From assembly GCA_035296625.1 (NCBI GenBank), contig DATHAO010000021.1:19022-83021 (forward strand): 64,000 nucleotides of DNA, in the 5' to 3' direction. Position numbers and translations under genes: made by a program. The notes below the pieces were generated by a model. That model was not told where the DNA came from. It saw only the letters and a list, made by a program, of their open reading frames with translations, and searched no databases. This DNA comes from DATCLS01 sp035296625. GTDB taxonomy: Bacteria; Actinomycetota; Acidimicrobiia; Acidimicrobiales; VFJN01. This document shows, piece by piece, positions 17,266-26,635 of this stretch (the first letter of the stretch is position 1; the number at the start of each line of letters is the position of its first letter).

Positions 17266-18792
17266 CTAGTGCAGGTGGGTCGAGTCGCCGACCACTGAGT
17301 CGCCGGACCGCGCCCGCGGCGGGGGCGGGGGCGGAGGAGGGGGCGGCGGCGGCAGGTCCGCCAGCGGCGGCGGGTCGGACCGGCGCACGATGGGCGGCAG
17401 GTCCGTCGGGAAGCCCTCGTCGCTGTCGAGCGGTGACGGCGCCGGCTGCGACGCCGACGGGCCTGTCCCCTCGCCGGTCCGGCGCCGGCGACCCTGGCCG
17501 CGCCGTCCCACGATGGCACCCAGCCGCGGGCGGGGCACCGGCACGCGGCGCGTGGGTGGCGGCCGCCCCTCGGCCACGGCCCGCAGGCCCAGCAGGTAGG
17601 ACACCACCGCGAACGTCGCCACCCCGGCGATGACCAGGAAGCCGATGCGGGCGGGGATCGACACGACCACGGGCACGAACGCCCCGACGACCCAGAACAG
17701 CTGGAAGCGCGTCTCGAACCGCGCGAACGCCCGGCCCCGGTTGGCGTCGGGAGCGTCGCGCTGGACGATGGCGTCGAAGGCGAGCTTGCCGGCGCTGGCG
17801 CCCATGCCCACCGACGCCGCCATGACGGCCGCGCTCAGCAGGCCCGCGGCGTACGCGCTGAGCAGGCCCATCACCGCCACGCCGGCGAGGACAACCTGCA
17901 GGATGCGCTCCTCGACCATGCCGCTGCGGCGCAACGCGGGCGCGACGAGCGAGCCGGCCAGCGCTCCCAGGCCGCTGGCGCCCACGGCCACGCCGAACTG
18001 CCACGGGGGGGCATCATCCGCCCGCAGCTGGAACGCGATGAGGAACGTGAGGAAGCCGACGACGCCCCGCAGCAGGCCCATGGCGGACGCGGCGATGAGG
18101 ATGTTGCCGCTCCGCAGCTCCTCGCGTTCGGCGTCCGTCGTCGGGTCGACCGCCACCCGGGTGGGCGGGATGCGGGTGGCGAACACGGCGGCCGCGGCGA
18201 AGACCACGGTGGCGAGCACGAGCACGCCCTCGCTGCCGGCGATCAGCACGGCGAGGCCACCGGGGATGGCGGCCACGAATCCCATGACGCCGGAGAGGAA
18301 CGACAGCCGTGAGTTCGCCTCGACGAGCTCCTGCTCGGACCGCACGACCGTCGGCACGATCGCCGACTTGGCCACGTGGTAGCTCTTCGAGAGGACCAGC
18401 ACGGCGAACGCCTCGGGGAACAGCAGCAGGCTGTCGAGGTGCCCGACCATCAGCACGCAGACGAGGACCCGCAGGGCGTTGGCGCCGATGACGATCAGCC
18501 GCCGGCCACCCCGGGCCCGGTCGAGCGCCGGACCGATCAGCGGGGCCACCACCGAGAACGGCGCCATGGTCAGGCCCAGGTAGAGGGCGACCCGCCAGCG
18601 GGCGGCGTCGGGGTCGATCGAGAAGAACAGCGACCCGGCGAGCGCCAGCGCGATCAGCGTGTCACCGGCGACGGCGGCGGCGTGGGTGCGGGCGAGCCGG
18701 GTGAACGGCGGGACCGAGAACGCCTCGGCCCCCGGCCCGCGGCGGCGCCGCGTGGGCTGCTCCTCGAGCGGCTGCCAGCCGTGGTCCGACAC
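17266..18792 (-). CDS. MFS transporter with Pro-rich C-terminal tail
   Basis: A 508-residue major facilitator protein with about ten to twelve predicted helices between residues ~40 and 410. GPALDRARGGRRLIVIGAN resembles the loop 2-3 motif, and RGRAFARFETRFQLFW lies in the second half. It resembles Enterobactin-exporter/MFS_1-type exporters; the substrate is unknown. The last ~90 residues are hydrophilic, containing RRGQGRRRRTGEG and then a run of 13 prolines before a short Ser/Asp tail. Such a cytoplasmic tail is unusual for the family. It lies downstream of regX3 on the same strand but with a 60-base gap. Confidence 0.85.
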   Translation of the reverse strand: MSDHGWQPLEEQPTRRRRGPGAEAFSVPPFTRLARTHAAAVAGDTLIALALAGSLFFSIDPDAARWRVALYLGLTMAPFSVVAPLIGPALDRARGGRRLIVIGANALRVLVCVLMVGHLDSLLLFPEAFAVLVLSKSYHVAKSAIVPTVVRSEQELVEANSRLSFLSGVMGFVAAIPGGLAVLIAGSEGVLVLATVVFAAAAVFATRIPPTRVAVDPTTDAEREELRSGNILIAASAMGLLRGVVGFLTFLIAFQLRADDAPPWQFGVAVGASGLGALAGSLVAPALRRSGMVEERILQVVLAGVAVMGLLSAYAAGLLSAAVMAASVGMGASAGKLAFDAIVQRDAPDANRGRAFARFETRFQLFWVVGAFVPVVVSIPARIGFLVIAGVATFAVVSYLLGLRAVAEGRPPPTRRVPVPRPRLGAIVGRRGQGRRRRTGEGTGPSASQPAPSPLDSDEGFPTDLPPIVRRSDPPPLADLPPPPPPPPPPPPRARSGDSVVGDSTHLH

Positions 18793-18852
18793 CTTGGCGA
18801 GGGTAACCCAGCCCTCCCGCCGATCGGCGAAGTCTCGGCCCCGCGCCGGGGT

Positions 18853-19563
18853 TCAGCGAGGGGCGTCGTACTTGTAGCCGAGGCCCCGGATCGTGACGAT
18901 GCGGGTGGGCACCGACGGGTCCTTCTCGACCTTGGCCCGGAGGCGCTTGATGTGGACGTCGAGCGTCTTGGTGTCGCCCACGTAGTCGGTGCCCCACACC
19001 CGGTCGATCAGCGTGTCGCGGGGCAGGACCCGGCCGGCGTTGGCCAGCAGGATCTCGAGCAGCTCGAACTCCTTGAGCGGCAGGCGGACCGGCTCGCCGC
19101 GGATCTCGACCTCGTGGCGCTCGGCGTCGAGGCGCACGTCGCCCACCTCGAGCGCCTCGCCGTTCGCCGTGGGGCGGGCCGCCGCCTCGGGCGGGCGCCG
19201 GCGCAGCACCGCTCGCATGCGGGCAACCAGCTCCCGCAGCCGGTAGGGCTTCGTGACGTAGTCGTCGGCCCCGACCTCGAGGCCCACGACCGTGTCGATC
19301 TCCGAGCCCTTCGCCGTGACCATGATGATCGGCACGGCGGAGCGCCGGCGTAGCTCGCGGCACACGTCGACGCCCGACACCTTGGGCAGCATGACGTCGA
19401 GCAGCACCAGGTCCGGGCGCACGGCGTCGAACGCCTCGAGCGCCTCGGCCCCGTCGTGGGCCACCTGCACGCGGAAGCCCTCGCGGCGCAGGCCGACGGT
19501 GAGGGCCTCCACGAAGCTGTCCTCGTCCTCCACGACGAGCACCGTGGCATCGGGGGTGGTCAT
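18853..19563 (-). CDS. regX3: Response regulator RegX3 (OmpR/PhoB type)
   Basis: A 236-residue two-component regulator. The receiver domain (residues 7-118) carries acidic residues E12-D13, phospho-acceptor D56 in LVLLDVMLP, T83 and K105 in YVTKPYRLREL. A winged-helix DNA-binding domain follows (about 140-232; RLPLKEFELLEILLANAGRV, RVWGTDYVGDTKTLDVHIKR). The start overlaps the senX3 stop by four bases. By homology it is activated by SenX3 when phosphate is low and drives the Pho regulon. The phased Pho box before pstS in the same block is the expected target. Confidence 0.92.
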   Translation of the reverse strand: MTTPDATVLVVEDEDSFVEALTVGLRREGFRVQVAHDGAEALEAFDAVRPDLVLLDVMLPKVSGVDVCRELRRRSAVPIIMVTAKGSEIDTVVGLEVGADDYVTKPYRLRELVARMRAVLRRRPPEAAARPTANGEALEVGDVRLDAERHEVEIRGEPVRLPLKEFELLEILLANAGRVLPRDTLIDRVWGTDYVGDTKTLDVHIKRLRAKVEKDPSVPTRIVTIRGLGYKYDAPR

Positions 19564-20849
19564 CGGCTCTCCTTGATCGGTGCGCCGGCGCCGGGGCCGG
19601 GCGGCGCCCGGCCGGGGCTCGTCGCGGGTGTAGGCGGGTCGGACGGCAGGCGCAGTGTGAAGGTGGACCCGGCGCCCTCGCGCGACTCGACCCGCACCTC
19701 GCCCCGGTGGTTCGAGGCCACGTGGCGCACGATCGCGAGGCCGAGGCCGGTTCCACCGGTGTCGCGGCTGCGAGCCCGGTCGACCCGGTAGAAGCGCTCG
19801 AAGATCCGCTCGAGGTCCCGGCGGGGGATGCCCATGCCGTGGTCGCGCACCATGACGTCGATCCAGTGCCCCGTGGCCCGCGCCCGGACGTCCACGGTGC
19901 TGCCCGGCTCGCTGTACTTCACGGCGTTGTCGACCAGGTTCGTCACGGCCGAGACGAGCTGGCGGCGCTCGCCGGCCACGACCAGGCCGGGGGCCACGTC
20001 GCCCAACTGGATGGCGATGCCGCGCTGCTCGGCGGCGGGCCGGACCCGCTCGTTGGCCTCGGCCAAGACTTTCCCCACCGCCACCTCTTCGCCCCGGACG
20101 CCGGTCGGCGACACCTCGAGCCGCGACAGCTCCAGCAGGTCGTCGATCGTGCTGCCCACCCGGAACGCCTCGTTGGCCAGGCGGGTGGCGAGGCGCCGGG
20201 CGACCTCCGGGTCCTGCTCGTCGAGCAGCGTCTCGGCGAGCAACGCGAGCGCCCCGACCGGGGTCTTGAGCTCGTGGCTGATGTTGGCCACGAAGTCGCG
20301 GCGCACGTTCTCGAGGCGGCGCCGCTCGGATGTGTCCTCGACGACCACGAGCGCCCCCGACGGGCGGGCCGGATCCTCCAGCGGCATGGCCTTGACGCTC
20401 AGCATGCGCCGCGGCGGCCCGAACAGCTCGAGCTCTCGGGTGGCGACCCGCCCCCGCAGGGCGTCGTCCGCCAGCGCGGTGATCGCCTCCTCCACGAGGG
20501 CATCGCTGTGGCGGGCGGCGAGGAACGAGGCGGCCGGGTCGTTTCGGTAGGTCACCTCGCCGCGCTCGTCGAAGATCACCACGCCGTGACCGATGGCGCC
20601 GAGCGCCCAGGCCAGGCGGTCCTCGCTGCGCGCCGTCCGCCGGCGGGCGTCGACCGCCCGGTCGACCGCCCGCTCCAGCCGATCGAGGGCGGTGTCGAGG
20701 CCGCCCGGCCGCTCGTCGGCGCCCGTGGCGCTGCCCTCCAGGGCCTCGGCGGCGCTCGTCGCCCGCGCCGCCGCCGTCCGCTGGGCGACCAGCAGCGCCG
20801 TGAGCCACCCCACGGCCACGACCAGGGCGACGACGAGCAGCGCCACCAC
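19560..20849 (-). CDS. senX3: Sensor histidine kinase SenX3 (PhoR-type)
   Basis: A 429-residue kinase. One transmembrane helix spans residues 3-22. A PAS-like region follows (about 75-170; AIGHGVVIFDERGEVTYRN). The HisKA domain has phospho-acceptor His192 in FVANISHELKTPVGAL. The ATPase domain shows N box NLVDNAVKYS, G1 DHGMGIP, F box RIFERFYRVD and G2 GGTGLGLAIV. The arrangement matches mycobacterial SenX3. It begins six bases after surE and overlaps regX3 by four. In the family it is held in check by PhoU and Pst when phosphate is plentiful. Confidence 0.92.
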   Translation of the reverse strand: MVALLVVALVVAVGWLTALLVAQRTAAARATSAAEALEGSATGADERPGGLDTALDRLERAVDRAVDARRRTARSEDRLAWALGAIGHGVVIFDERGEVTYRNDPAASFLAARHSDALVEEAITALADDALRGRVATRELELFGPPRRMLSVKAMPLEDPARPSGALVVVEDTSERRRLENVRRDFVANISHELKTPVGALALLAETLLDEQDPEVARRLATRLANEAFRVGSTIDDLLELSRLEVSPTGVRGEEVAVGKVLAEANERVRPAAEQRGIAIQLGDVAPGLVVAGERRQLVSAVTNLVDNAVKYSEPGSTVDVRARATGHWIDVMVRDHGMGIPRRDLERIFERFYRVDRARSRDTGGTGLGLAIVRHVASNHRGEVRVESREGAGSTFTLRLPSDPPTPATSPGRAPPGPGAGAPIKESR

Positions 20850-20855
20850 GACGGC

Positions 20856-21770
20856 CTACGCGGTCCTTCGCCCCGGGCGCGGCAGGGCGTCGAGCGCGCC
20901 CGCGAGGTCCGCGTCGGAGTCGATGCCGACGCCGGTCAGCGCCGTGATCGCCACGAACCCCTGCTTCACCAGGGCGCTGTCGGACTCGGGCGGCATCTCG
21001 TCGCGGGTCGGGCGCAGCTCGAGCTGCAGGCGACCGCTGCTGGGCGACGCCGCCTCGACCACGCCGGTGCGCACGGTGCCGAACGGCGCCAGCTGGCCGG
21101 AGCGCACGCCGGCCAGCTGGTCCAGCGGCCGGTTCGGCACATTGACGTTGAGCACCGTGCCCTTCGGCGCGGCGACGACCCAGTCTACGAATGAGGCCGC
21201 CACCGTGGCCGCCACGTCCCACTGGGCCGGACGGTCGAACCGCTCGGCCGGCTGTCCCTCGGCCGCGGCTTCGACGTCGGCGACCACCTCGGCGACCGCC
21301 CCGCCGCCGTCGATCGTCGGCAGATCCGCGGCGCCGGCCTGCTCGTGGATCAGCAGCGTGGACACGTCGATGCTCACGGCGATGCCGCTGGCGCCGAAGT
21401 TCGCGGCGGTGAGGGCGGCGCCGACCGTGCCCGAGTGCAGCACCGCCCGGCCGGTGTTGCAGCCCGGGTTGACGCCGGAGACGACCAGCCCGGGTGGCTC
21501 GCCGAAGCCCCCGAGACGGGCGGCGAGCACGCACAGGCCCGGCGGGCCGGCCACCGCGTAGCACGGGACGCCCTCCAGTCGCGGGAGGTCCACCGGCTCG
21601 GCGTCGATCGCCTCGTCGACGTGCACCTGGCCGATCGCCGCCGACATGCCGCTCATCTCGCGGTCGGGCGCGGCGACGACCACGTCGTAGCCGGCGTCGA
21701 TCAGGGCGCGCGCCAGGGCGTGCAGCCCGCGGGACGAGACGCCGTCGTCGTTGGTGACCAGGACCTTCAT
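20856..21770 (-). CDS. surE: 5'/3'-nucleotidase SurE
   Basis: A 304-residue metal-dependent phosphatase of the SurE family that removes phosphate from nucleoside monophosphates. The N-terminal VLVTNDDGV (D8, D9) binds metal, with VAAPDREMSGMS, VSGVNPGCNTG and HSGTVGAAL completing the active-site set. The protein is about 40 residues longer than typical SurE because of an insertion around residues 150-175 and a C-terminal tail. It lies between phoU and senX3, which fits a role in phosphate scavenging or nucleotide balance, although surE is not usually a fixed part of pst operons. Confidence 0.92.
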   Translation of the reverse strand: MKVLVTNDDGVSSRGLHALARALIDAGYDVVVAAPDREMSGMSAAIGQVHVDEAIDAEPVDLPRLEGVPCYAVAGPPGLCVLAARLGGFGEPPGLVVSGVNPGCNTGRAVLHSGTVGAALTAANFGASGIAVSIDVSTLLIHEQAGAADLPTIDGGGAVAEVVADVEAAAEGQPAERFDRPAQWDVAATVAASFVDWVVAAPKGTVLNVNVPNRPLDQLAGVRSGQLAPFGTVRTGVVEAASPSSGRLQLELRPTRDEMPPESDSALVKQGFVAITALTGVGIDSDADLAGALDALPRPGRRTA

Positions 21771-21873
21771 GGAATGCCCTCCGGGTGGTGGTTCGTCACC
21801 CTGAGTCTGCCCGTCGCGCAGCCCGGCACCATCGGACGGGGATCGCGGGCGGGCGCTGGCCGGGCGGCCTCGC

Positions 21874-22560
21874 TCACCGGACCTCGGCCGCGAGGTGCGC
21901 CGCCTCGCCGGTGATGAGGTAGCGAAGGCGGGCTCCGATGATCGCCGCGTGGTCGGCGATACGGTCGGCCGCGTGGCCGGCGGCGTACACGGCCATGGCC
22001 AGTGGCACGGCCTCCGGGCCCTCGAAGTGGCGCATCTCGACGATCATCCGCTCGTGGTAGGAGGCGAACGACGGGCGGTTCGTGGCCAGGTCGGTGGCGA
22101 GCCCGAGGTCCTGCGCCGACCAGGCGCGCAGCGCCGTGCGGTACTGCTCGACGGCGACGTCGACAAGCGTGAGCACCAGGTCCCAGGCCGCGCCGGTGGC
22201 CGCCAAGTCGTCGGCCTGGGGGGCGAGCTTGATGCCGCGCAGCGCGAGGTCTCCGATGCGCTCGAACTCCGAGAGGATGCGCACGGCCGATAGCACGAAG
22301 CGCAGGTCGGAGGCCACGGGCGCCTCGCGGTTGAGGAGCCCGTAGCAGCGCTCGAGCAGCGAGAGGTGCATGTCGTCGATCTCGTCGTCGGCCGCCAGCG
22401 CCTCGCCCACCAGCTGCTCGTCGCCCTCGCGCAGCGCGCGGCGGAGCCGCTCGAGGTTCTGGTCGACACGGATGCCCATGACCTCGACCTGCAGCCGCAA
22501 CTGGTCGAGCTCGTCGTGGAACACGGTGCGGAGCGGAGACGGCATGGGATCTGACGCCAT
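21874..22560 (-). CDS. phoU: Phosphate signalling protein PhoU
   Basis: A 228-residue PhoU with two three-helix PhoU repeats. Metal-binding-type E/D motifs are seen in the first half (EIDDMHLSLLERCY; ILSEFERIGDLALR) and the second (AGHAADRIADHAAIIGARL). PhoU links Pst transport to the sensor kinase and represses the Pho response. A GGAGGG Shine-Dalgarno sequence lies 8 bases before the ATG at 22560, which favours this start over Met6. It lies directly downstream of pstB. Confidence 0.94.
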   Translation of the reverse strand: MASDPMPSPLRTVFHDELDQLRLQVEVMGIRVDQNLERLRRALREGDEQLVGEALAADDEIDDMHLSLLERCYGLLNREAPVASDLRFVLSAVRILSEFERIGDLALRGIKLAPQADDLAATGAAWDLVLTLVDVAVEQYRTALRAWSAQDLGLATDLATNRPSFASYHERMIVEMRHFEGPEAVPLAMAVYAAGHAADRIADHAAIIGARLRYLITGEAAHLAAEVR

Positions 22561-22616
22561 CTATCCCACCCTCCGGACGTCGCTCAGGTTTCGGCCTCCC
22601 GTCATCGCACGTGGCT

Positions 22617-23528
22617 TCAGCCGAAGCGCCCGGTGATGTAGTTCTCGGTGCGTTCGTCCGAGGGGTTGGAGAAGATCGTCTCCGTCCGGTCGAACTCGAC
22701 GAGCACCCCGGTGCGCCGGTCGGACTCGGGGTTCACGTCGGTCGAGTAGAAGGCCGTGGCGTCCGACACCCGGGCGGCCTGCTGCATGTTGTGGGTCACG
22801 ATCACGATCGTGAACTCGGTCTTGATCTCCTGCATCAGGTCCTCGATGCGCGCGGTCGCGATGGGGTCGAGCGCCGAGCAGGGCTCGTCCATCAGCAAGA
22901 CCTCCGGCTTGGTCGCCACGGCCCGGGCGATGCACAGGCGCTGCTGCTGCCCGCCCGAGAGACCCATCGCGGACTCCTTCAGGCGGTCCTTCACCTCGTC
23001 CCACAGCGCGGCCTTGGTCAGCGACTCCTCGATGACGGCATCGACGTCGGCCCTCTTCTTCGTGCCGAGCAGGCGGGGACCGTAGGCGACGTTGTCGTAG
23101 ATCGACTTGGGGAACGGATTCGGCTTCTGGAACACCATGCCGATCCGCCGTCGCACTTCGACCGGGTCGACCTTGGGCCCGTAGAGAGCGACGCCGTGGT
23201 AGTTCAGCGTGCCCTCCGGGTGGGCGCCGGGGATCAGGTCGTTCATGCGGTTGAAGCAGCGCAGCATCGTGGTCTTCCCGCAGCCCGACGGGCCGATGAA
23301 CGCGGTGATCTCGTGCTGGCGGACGTCGAGGTCGACATCGCGCACGGCCCGGAAGCTGCCGTAGTAGACGCTCAGGTCACGCACCTCGAACACGACGGGC
23401 AACTGCGAGGGATCGGGCGCGCCGGTCGAGAGCCCGGCGGCCGCCGTGCGGGGAACCGGCGCCGGGGCGGTCGCCGTGGTGGAACGCGGGGAGGCGGCGG
23501 TGGTGGCGGGAGCGACGGGCTCGGTCAT
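22617..23528 (-). CDS. pstB: Phosphate ABC transporter ATP-binding protein PstB
   Basis: A 303-residue ABC ATPase. It has Walker A FIGPSGCGKTT, the PstB-typical LRCFNRMNDLIPGA, Q-loop VFQKPNPFPKSIYDNV, signature LSGGQQQRLCIARA, Walker B VLLMDEPCSALD and switch His IVTHNMQQA. A ~45-residue Ala/Thr/Pro-rich leader precedes the domain, longer than usual (PstB is typically ~250-260 residues), so a later start is possible, but the leader's codon use fits coding. The start overlaps pstA by four bases. Confidence 0.95.
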   Translation of the reverse strand: MTEPVAPATTAASPRSTTATAPAPVPRTAAAGLSTGAPDPSQLPVVFEVRDLSVYYGSFRAVRDVDLDVRQHEITAFIGPSGCGKTTMLRCFNRMNDLIPGAHPEGTLNYHGVALYGPKVDPVEVRRRIGMVFQKPNPFPKSIYDNVAYGPRLLGTKKRADVDAVIEESLTKAALWDEVKDRLKESAMGLSGGQQQRLCIARAVATKPEVLLMDEPCSALDPIATARIEDLMQEIKTEFTIVIVTHNMQQAARVSDATAFYSTDVNPESDRRTGVLVEFDRTETIFSNPSDERTENYITGRFG

Positions 23529-24508
23529 GCCGACCTCTTCCTCTCGAAACGGTTGCGGAGCACGATGGCGATCGAGTTCACGAGCAGGACGAAGACGAGC
23601 ATCGCGACGATGGCAGCGGCCGCATCGTCGACGTTGAACTCCTGTTCGGGTCGCTTGGCCCAGGTGGCGACGGTGATGGGCAGCGCCGTGAAGCGCTCGG
23701 TGAGGCTGCTCGGATCGAGCAGGCTGGAGGCCGAGAGCCCCGTGCCTCCGCCGAGCAGACCCGTGACGGCGCCCAGCACGATGAGCGGGGCGGCCTCGCC
23801 CACAGCCCGGGCGATCGAGAGCAGCGCACCGGTGAGGATGCCCGGGGCGGCGTAGGGCAGCACCTGGGAACGGATGACCTCCCAGCGTGTGGCCCCAACG
23901 CCGTAGGCGCCCTCCCGCAGGGCCTGGGGCACCGCCCGGATCGCCTCCTGGGTCGTGATGATGATCACGGGGAGGACGAGGGCGGCGAGGGTGAGGCCGG
24001 CCGCCGCCAGGGTGCGGCGGTTGACCCCCTGGTTGCCGCTGAACCCGTCGAAGTACTCGACGAAGATGGCGAGGCCCAGCAACCCGTAGACGATGGAGGG
24101 CACGCCCGCCAGGTTGCGGGTGTTGATCTCGATGAACGCCGTCAGCCGGTTCCGCGGGGCGTACTCCTCGAGGTAGATGGCGGCGCCGACGCCGAGCGGC
24201 AGGGCGATCACTACGACGGACGTGGCGATCCAGAAGGAGCCGATGATCGCCTGGGAGATGCCGGCCCGGTCGGGCTGCGAGGACAGGCTGCCATCGAGGA
24301 AATCGGCGCCGCGGTCCGCGAACACGGGGAGGCCGTCGCCGAGCACCTTGCCGACGAGCAGGGCCAGCACGGCGAGCGAGACCAGCAGGCAGGCGATGAG
24401 CGCGGCCTCGAAGAGCCGCCCCTTGACGTCGGTGTCGCCCTCGAGCGCCTCGGCGACGCGACCCTGGATGGCGGTGTCGCTGCTCGAGCCGATGGTGGTG
24501 AGTGCCAC
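23525..24508 (-). CDS. pstA: Phosphate ABC transporter permease PstA
   Basis: A 327-residue permease with six predicted transmembrane helices. Family motifs are seen: GVGAAIYLEEYAPRNRLTAF, NLAGVPSIVYGLLGLAIFV, and the EAA-type loop EAIRAVPQALREGAYGVGAT. It pairs with PstC to form the channel of the high-affinity phosphate importer. The first helix begins near residue 30. A GTG start lies 13 bases after the pstC stop. Confidence 0.94.
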   Translation of the reverse strand: MALTTIGSSSDTAIQGRVAEALEGDTDVKGRLFEAALIACLLVSLAVLALLVGKVLGDGLPVFADRGADFLDGSLSSQPDRAGISQAIIGSFWIATSVVVIALPLGVGAAIYLEEYAPRNRLTAFIEINTRNLAGVPSIVYGLLGLAIFVEYFDGFSGNQGVNRRTLAAAGLTLAALVLPVIIITTQEAIRAVPQALREGAYGVGATRWEVIRSQVLPYAAPGILTGALLSIARAVGEAAPLIVLGAVTGLLGGGTGLSASSLLDPSSLTERFTALPITVATWAKRPEQEFNVDDAAAAIVAMLVFVLLVNSIAIVLRNRFERKRSA

Positions 24509-24521
24509 GGCTGTGCTCCGC

Positions 24522-25463
24522 TCAGTAGGCCTGCCGCACGCGGCGGACGAAGGCGTTGCCGATGATGTTCAGGACGAGGGTGAAGAAGAACAGCGCTATG
24601 CCCACGAAGTAGAGGCTCGGGAAGGCGAGACTGGCACCGCGCACCTGGTCGGTGCCGCTGGCCAGCGAGGCCATCGCCGCGGTCATGGTCAGGCCCGAGT
24701 CGAGCGGGTTCGTGGTGAACGTCGCGGTCGATACGGCGCCGGCGGCGATGAAGACGACCATCGTCTCACCGATGGCGCGGGACACCGCCAGGATGAACGC
24801 CGCCACCAGGCCGGAGACGGCCGCCGGCAGGACGACCCGGGTGGTCGTCGTCAGCTTGCGGGCGCCCATGCCGGCCGAGGCCTGGCGCAGGGCGTCGGGC
24901 ACGGCGCGCATCGCGTCCTCGGAGACCGAGGCCACGAGCGGGATGCTGAGGATGCCCACGCCGATGCCGGCGGCCAGCATGCTGCCGCTGTTCCCCTTGT
25001 CGTCGCCGAAGAGGGTGCCGACGATGTTCGGGGCGATCCACTGCAGCGCGAAGAAGCCGAGCACCACCGACGGCACGCCGGCGAGCACCTCGAGGATCGG
25101 CTTGAGCAGCGACCGGGCTCGCGGCGGGGCGTACTCGGAGAGGTAGACGGCCCCGCCGAGCCCGAGGGGCACTGCGACGACCATCGCCACGCCGGTCACG
25201 ATCAGCGAGCCCGCAAGGATCGTCGTGATGCCGTAGGTGTTCTGCCTGGGGTTCCAGCTGTTGACGCCGACGACCCGCGACCACTCGACCTGGGAGATGA
25301 AGTCCCAGCCGTTGGAGAACAGCGAGACGAGGATGAGCGCGCTCACCAGCACCGACATGCTGGCGGCGAGGAAGAAGACGACGCCCATGGCGCGCTCGCG
25401 GCGCTGCCGCCGGGGATCGCCGGTCAGATCGGAAGGGGAGAACGGCGTGAGCGTCGTCGCCAT
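24522..25463 (-). CDS. pstC: Phosphate ABC transporter permease PstC
   Basis: A 313-residue permease with six predicted helices. It shows GGAVYLSEYAPPRARSLLKP, EVLAGVPSVVLGFFALQWI and the EAA-type loop EDAMRAVPDALRQASAGMGA. The ATG has a GGAGG sequence nine bases upstream. The 131-base gap from pstS contains a long GC hairpin, which suggests that pstS is made in excess of the membrane components. Confidence 0.94.
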   Translation of the reverse strand: MATTLTPFSPSDLTGDPRRQRRERAMGVVFFLAASMSVLVSALILVSLFSNGWDFISQVEWSRVVGVNSWNPRQNTYGITTILAGSLIVTGVAMVVAVPLGLGGAVYLSEYAPPRARSLLKPILEVLAGVPSVVLGFFALQWIAPNIVGTLFGDDKGNSGSMLAAGIGVGILSIPLVASVSEDAMRAVPDALRQASAGMGARKLTTTTRVVLPAAVSGLVAAFILAVSRAIGETMVVFIAAGAVSTATFTTNPLDSGLTMTAAMASLASGTDQVRGASLAFPSLYFVGIALFFFTLVLNIIGNAFVRRVRQAY

Positions 25464-25529
25464 GCGGTCAGGCCTCCGGTCGGGGTGGGTGTGGCGGGCG
25501 GGCCGGCGGGCGAGCGCGCCGAGCGCGGC

Positions 25530-25564
25530 CGGTGGGGCCGGGCCGCACGGGCCCGACCCCACCG
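25530..25564 (-). terminator. Strong stem-loop between pstS and pstC (attenuator candidate)
   Basis: Fourteen-base arms (CGGTGGGGCCGGGC and its partner ending GACCCCACCG) pair with one C-A mismatch around a 7-base loop. It lies 30 bases after the pstS stop and 66 bases before the pstC start. There is no T-run. Position suggests partial termination or 3'-end protection of the pstS message. Confidence 0.6.
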
Positions 25565-25594
25565 CTCCGGCGGTCGCGACGACCACTCACGACC

Positions 25595-26635
25595 TCAGCG
25601 GTCCTCCCACGTCGTGGTGAGCTCCGTGGCCTGGTCGTCGGGCAGTGCCACGTACCCCGTGGACTCGACGTATTCGTTCAGGTTTTCCAGGTAGAAGTCC
25701 ACGAAGGGGGCAACGGCCTCGTTGTCGGTGGCGCTCGCCTGGCTGACGTAGATGAACAGCGGCCGGGCCAGGGGGTAGCTCTCGTCCGAGATCGTCTCGG
25801 TGCTCGGCGTGACGCACTCGCCGTTGGGCTCGGCCGTCACGCCGAGCTCCTTGACCTGGTCGCCGGCGCCCTCGGCGAAGGCGAAGCCCACCCAGCCGAG
25901 CGACGAGTCGGACGACTCGACGCCGTCGATGATCTGGTTGTCGTTGGGCGACGCGTTGTAGTCGGGCCGGGTCGACTCGACCAGGTCTTCCTCGACGCCC
26001 CGCTCCTCCGCGATGTCGGAGAGGGCGAGCTCGATGAAGGAGTCGTAGGTGCCCGACTCGGTGCCGGGGCCCGTGATGTCGAGCGGCGCGTCGGGAAACT
26101 CGGTGTTCGAACCCAGCTCGCTGGCGATCGGTTGGGCGTCGGCCCAGGTGCTGAAACCCTCGGACTCGGGCCCGATCAAGGCGTAGAGGTCTGCGAAGCT
26201 GAGGCACTCGATCTCGTTGTCCGGGCTGGTCATCACCGTGATGCCGTCGAACGCGATCTGGAGCTCGGTGTAGGCGACGCCGTTCTCGTCGCAGGCGGCC
26301 GCTTCTTCGTCGTCGATGGCGCGTGAGGCGTCGGAGATGTCGAGCTGGCCGCTGCAGAACAGCTGGAAGCCGTCACCGGTGCCGGGACCGTCGACGTTCA
26401 CGATCGCGTCGGGGTTGGCCTCCATGAACGCCTCGCCGGCCGCGGTGGAGACGGGCTCGACCGTCGAGGAGCCCGAGATGTTGATCTCGCCGGTGACGGC
26501 GCCCTCGTCGGTCGCCTCGCCGCTCCCGCCCGTCCCCGTGTCGTCATCGTCGTCGCCGCCGCAGGCCGCGGCCACGAGGCCCAGGCTCAGGATGACCGAC
26601 AGCCACGCCACACGGCGCTGAGTCTTGGACTGCAC
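25595..26635 (-). CDS. pstS: Phosphate-binding lipoprotein PstS
   Basis: A 346-residue periplasmic-type binding protein anchored as a lipoprotein. The signal peptide ends with lipobox LVAAAC (Cys25), followed by an Asp/Gly/Thr linker. The phosphate site motifs are GSSTVEPVS, ISDASRAI and GTESGTYDSF. It captures phosphate for PstCAB. The GTG start is fixed by AGGAGG with a 5-base spacer. The upstream region carries four phased Pho-box units. The nudix frame on the same strand overlaps the first 49 bases. Confidence 0.94.
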   Translation of the reverse strand: MQSKTQRRVAWLSVILSLGLVAAACGGDDDDDTGTGGSGEATDEGAVTGEINISGSSTVEPVSTAAGEAFMEANPDAIVNVDGPGTGDGFQLFCSGQLDISDASRAIDDEEAAACDENGVAYTELQIAFDGITVMTSPDNEIECLSFADLYALIGPESEGFSTWADAQPIASELGSNTEFPDAPLDITGPGTESGTYDSFIELALSDIAEERGVEEDLVESTRPDYNASPNDNQIIDGVESSDSSLGWVGFAFAEGAGDQVKELGVTAEPNGECVTPSTETISDESYPLARPLFIYVSQASATDNEAVAPFVDFYLENLNEYVESTGYVALPDDQATELTTTWEDR

